From Allobosea sp. (GTDB lineage: Bacteria; Pseudomonadota; Alphaproteobacteria; Rhizobiales; Beijerinckiaceae): a DNA stretch of 64,000 bases. Positions 61,968-64,000 of the stretch are shown in pieces. Positions within the stretch are counted from its first letter, which is position 1, and every line of letters starts with the position of its first letter. The notes under the pieces are model-generated. The model was not told the DNA's origin and did not search any database. It saw only the letters and a program-made list of their open reading frames with translations. The DNA is taken from NCBI RefSeq assembly GCF_017308075.1, contig NZ_JAFKFX010000027.1:1-64000 (forward strand), given 5' to 3'. The position numbers and the translations under genes were made by a program.

Positions 61968-63524
61968 CTACACCAGCACCGCATAGGCGAGCAGCGCCGC
62001 GATCAGCCAGAGCGCCCAATTGCCCCAGCGATTGCGCGCAGCCTCGGCCCGGCCGATCGCCTGGACGCTGGCCTCGTCGAGCGAGAAGCCGCTGCGCGAA
62101 GCGTCCTCGAGCTGGCCGAGCACCCGCTCCGCCCGGCCGACCGTCTCCGGCAGATTGGCGAGGCTCGAGGCCAGCGTATGCATGCCGCGCCCGACATCCT
62201 CGATCCTGCCGAGCGGGCCGAGATTGCGGGTGATCCATTCGCGCACCACCGGCTCAGCCGTGGTCCACATGTCGAGATGGGGATCGAGCGTGCGGGCAAC
62301 GCCCTCGACCACCACCATGGTCTTCTGCAGCATGACGAGCTCGGTGCGCGTCGCCATGTCGAAGAGGCCGGTGATCTCGAAGAGCAGGGTCAGCACCTTC
62401 GCCATCGAGATCTCGTCGGCGCGCTTGTCGTGGATCGGCTCGCCGACGGCACGGATCGCCTGGGCGAAGTCGGCGACCGCGTGATGGCCGGGGACATAGC
62501 CGGCCTCGAAATGCACCTCGGCGACGCGCCGATAGTCGCGGGTGATGAAGCCGAGCAGGATCTCGGCGAGGAAGCGCCGCTCCTTGTGGCCGAGACGGCC
62601 CATGATGCCGCCATCGACGGCGACGAGCCGGCCCTGCGCATCGACAAACAGGTTCCCCGGATGCATGTCGGCATGGAAGAAGCCGTCGCGGATCGCGTGC
62701 CTGAGGAACGACTGGATGACGTTGCGGCCGAGCGCCGGAAGGTCGTGGCCGGCGGCGCGCAGAGCCTCGACATCGGAGAGCCGGATGCCGTCGATCCATT
62801 CGTCGACCAGCATTTCGCGCGCCGTGAGCTGCCAGTCCGGCGCCGGCACGCGGAAATCCGTGTCCTCCCTGGTGTTCTCGGCATATTCGGAGAGCGCCGC
62901 CGCCTCGAGGCGCAGGTCCATTTCCATGGTGACGGAGCGGGCCAGGGTCTCGACGATGGCGACGAAGCGCAGGCGCCGCGCCTCGGGCGAGCGCCGCTCG
63001 GCCAGTTCCGCACCGAAGCGCATGGCCGCGAGGTCGCGATGGAAGCGGTCGCGAATGCCGGGCCTGAGAATCTTGACCGCGACCTCGGAGCCGTCGCGCA
63101 GCCTTGCGCGATGGACCTGGGCGATCGAAGCTGCCGCGACCGGCTCGCCGAATTCGGCGAAGATCGCCTCGACCGGCTTGTTATGGGCCGCCTCGATCGC
63201 GGCGCGTGCCTGCGCCATCGGGAAAGGCGCCATCCGGTCCTGCAGGGCCGAGAGGTCCTCGGCGATCTTCATGCCGACGACGTCGGGGCGCGTCGCCAGG
63301 AACTGGCCGAACTTCACATAGGACGGGCCAAGCCGGGTCAGCGCGGCGGCGAGCCGCGTCGCCGAGGAGCCGGCGCCCTTGCGCTCGATCAGCCGGCCGA
63401 GACCGATCAACCCGCGCGCTGCCGGCGGCAGCACGGACGGATCGACCAGAGCGAGCGCGCCCTCGCGGGCCAGCACGAAACCGACCCGCGCCGAGCGGGC
63501 AAGATGGGCGATGGCCGAGATCAT
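61968..63524 (-). CDS. ubiB: UbiB, ABC1/ADCK-type atypical kinase for ubiquinone biosynthesis
   Basis: A 518-residue protein of the UbiB/COQ8 family. The KxGQ motif is in SYVKFGQFLATRPD. Nucleotide-binding VAVKILRPGI, ADMHPGNLF (catalytic loop) and VDGGIMGRLG (metal site) are all there. Two hydrophobic helices near the C-terminus (NWALWLIAALLAYAVLV) anchor it in the inner membrane. It supports ubiquinone hydroxylation/assembly steps. The start MISAIAHL at 63524 is chosen because the preceding in-frame codons translate an intergenic repeat. It follows ubiE, the usual order. Confidence 0.93.
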   Translation of the reverse strand: MISAIAHLARSARVGFVLAREGALALVDPSVLPPAARGLIGLGRLIERKGAGSSATRLAAALTRLGPSYVKFGQFLATRPDVVGMKIAEDLSALQDRMAPFPMAQARAAIEAAHNKPVEAIFAEFGEPVAAASIAQVHRARLRDGSEVAVKILRPGIRDRFHRDLAAMRFGAELAERRSPEARRLRFVAIVETLARSVTMEMDLRLEAAALSEYAENTREDTDFRVPAPDWQLTAREMLVDEWIDGIRLSDVEALRAAGHDLPALGRNVIQSFLRHAIRDGFFHADMHPGNLFVDAQGRLVAVDGGIMGRLGHKERRFLAEILLGFITRDYRRVAEVHFEAGYVPGHHAVADFAQAIRAVGEPIHDKRADEISMAKVLTLLFEITGLFDMATRTELVMLQKTMVVVEGVARTLDPHLDMWTTAEPVVREWITRNLGPLGRIEDVGRGMHTLASSLANLPETVGRAERVLGQLEDASRSGFSLDEASVQAIGRAEAARNRWGNWALWLIAALLAYAVLV

Positions 63525-63555
63525 GCCGACAGCAAGGCGGGAAGCGCCTTCCTCG

Positions 63556-63641
63556 TCATGGTCGGGCTTGTCCCGACCATCCACGTCTTCCTGCGGGCAG
63601 CGCGGCGTTCAAGACGTGGATGCTCGCCACGAGGGCGAGCA
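63556..63641. repeat. Multi-hairpin intergenic repeat between ubiE and ubiB
   Basis: Three perfect inverted repeats lie in tandem. ATGGTCGGG/CCCGACCAT is at 63558-63580 with loop CTTGT. CCACGTCTT at 63581-63589 pairs with AAGACGTGG at 63611-63619. TGCTCGCC/GGCGAGCA is at 63621-63641. The opening GTCATGGTCGGGCTTGTCCC resembles a dispersed repeat common in Hyphomicrobiales. It separates ubiE from ubiB and may end or process their transcript. Confidence 0.6.
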
Positions 63642-63675
63642 GGACGGCGGTGGGCTGTCACGGCCGCGGTCTCGC

Positions 63676-64000
63676 TCACAGCTTCCAGCCGGAATGCAGC
63701 GCCACCACTCCGCCGGTCATCGGTGTGAACGAGGCGCGGCGGAAGCCGGCGGCCGCGATCATGTCGGCGAAGACCTGCGGACGCGGGAATTTGCGAATCG
63801 ACTCGACGAGATACTGGTAGGGCTCGGCCTCGCCGGTCACCATCCTGCCCATCGGCGGGATGACGTTGAAGGAATAGGCCTCGTAGACCTTGTCGAGCAG
63901 CGGCACGTCGACATGGGAGAATTCGAGGCAGAGGAAGCGCCCGCCGCGCTTCAGGACGCGATAGGCCTCGCTCAGCGCCTTGTCGATGCGCGGCACGTTG
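63676..64000 (-). CDS. ubiE: UbiE/COQ5 methyltransferase, C-terminal part (gene runs past the window end)
   Basis: The frame is open to position 64000 and encodes the last about 107 residues: [55 protein letters not shown] and [12 protein letters not shown] at the stop. This is the C-terminal half of the C-methyltransferase of ubiquinone/menaquinone synthesis. The SAM-binding N-terminal half is outside the window. It is upstream of ubiB on the same strand. Confidence 0.92.
   Translation of the reverse strand, partial: NVPRIDKALSEAYRVLKRGGRFLCLEFSHVDVPLLDKVYEAYSFNVIPPMGRMVTGEAEPYQYLVESIRKFPRPQVFADMIAAAGFRRASFTPMTGGVVALHSGWKL

Noticed and set aside
1-64000. CRISPR arrays, tRNA and rRNA genes
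   Set aside because: No regularly spaced repeats and no cloverleaf or rRNA-like stretches were seen on reading both strands.

Overview
The window is high-GC DNA with alphaproteobacterial gene content: UbiE/UbiB, four tripartite-type or ABC solute-uptake loci, a Nap nitrate reductase and many LacI/GntR/SorC/LysR-controlled catabolic islands. The style (dense catabolic operons, TRAP transporters, characteristic GC-rich intergenic palindromes) fits a Hyphomicrobiales bacterium, possibly Bosea or a relative. This is inference, because no rRNA or other phylogenetic marker was examined. I saw no tRNA, rRNA or CRISPR array.

Layout. (1) 1-161: the broken edge of an IS3-family element. (2) 370-12803: a catabolic island with an AfuABC/ThiBPQ-type ABC importer, a phosphopentomutase-family enzyme, a SAF-domain NAD(P) oxidoreductase, an acetoin/pyruvate-dehydrogenase-type E1alpha/E1beta/E2 set, a SorC-type regulator and a PfkB kinase. 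Three intergenic regions share a TGAACA-type operator-like motif. (3) 12889-18049: a two-gene, translationally coupled operon encoding a giant protein with both a subtilisin domain and an HEXXH metalloprotease domain, followed by a ComEC-like metallo-beta-lactamase-fold hydrolase. This is the best candidate for an undescribed system. (4) 18448-26699: a seven-gene operon (degenerate M24 hydrolase, TRAP transporter, DUF2848, amidase, DUF1445) behind a LysR gene. (5) 26825-34270: two sugar porters around a DegT aminotransferase, a small protein and a GMC oxidoreductase, then an M23 peptidase.

(6) 34386-36933: an orphan protein with a possible HTH and an orphan PhnD-type binding protein with a strong terminator. 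(7) 37028-41698: napEFDABC, periplasmic nitrate reductase. (8) 41992-46907: a repeat lipoprotein, then a small-molecule kinase, an enolase paralogue with altered active site, a D-2-hydroxyacid dehydrogenase and a LacI regulator. (9) 47009-55213: a second TRAP operon, a GntR regulator, a beta-hydroxyacid dehydrogenase, a D-aminopeptidase and a peptide-type binding protein. An identical 10-base box lies in front of both halves. (10) 55319-63996: small proteins, an AnmK-like kinase, rfbC-rfbB, a DsbD-type reductase with a thioredoxin-like partner, ubiB and the 3' part of ubiE.

The window is therefore mainly accessory metabolism: import systems paired with dedicated enzymes and a local regulator each. 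A few housekeeping genes (nap, rfb, dsb, ubi) lie in the right-hand half. Many long open frames antisense to these genes are by-products of high GC and were left out.
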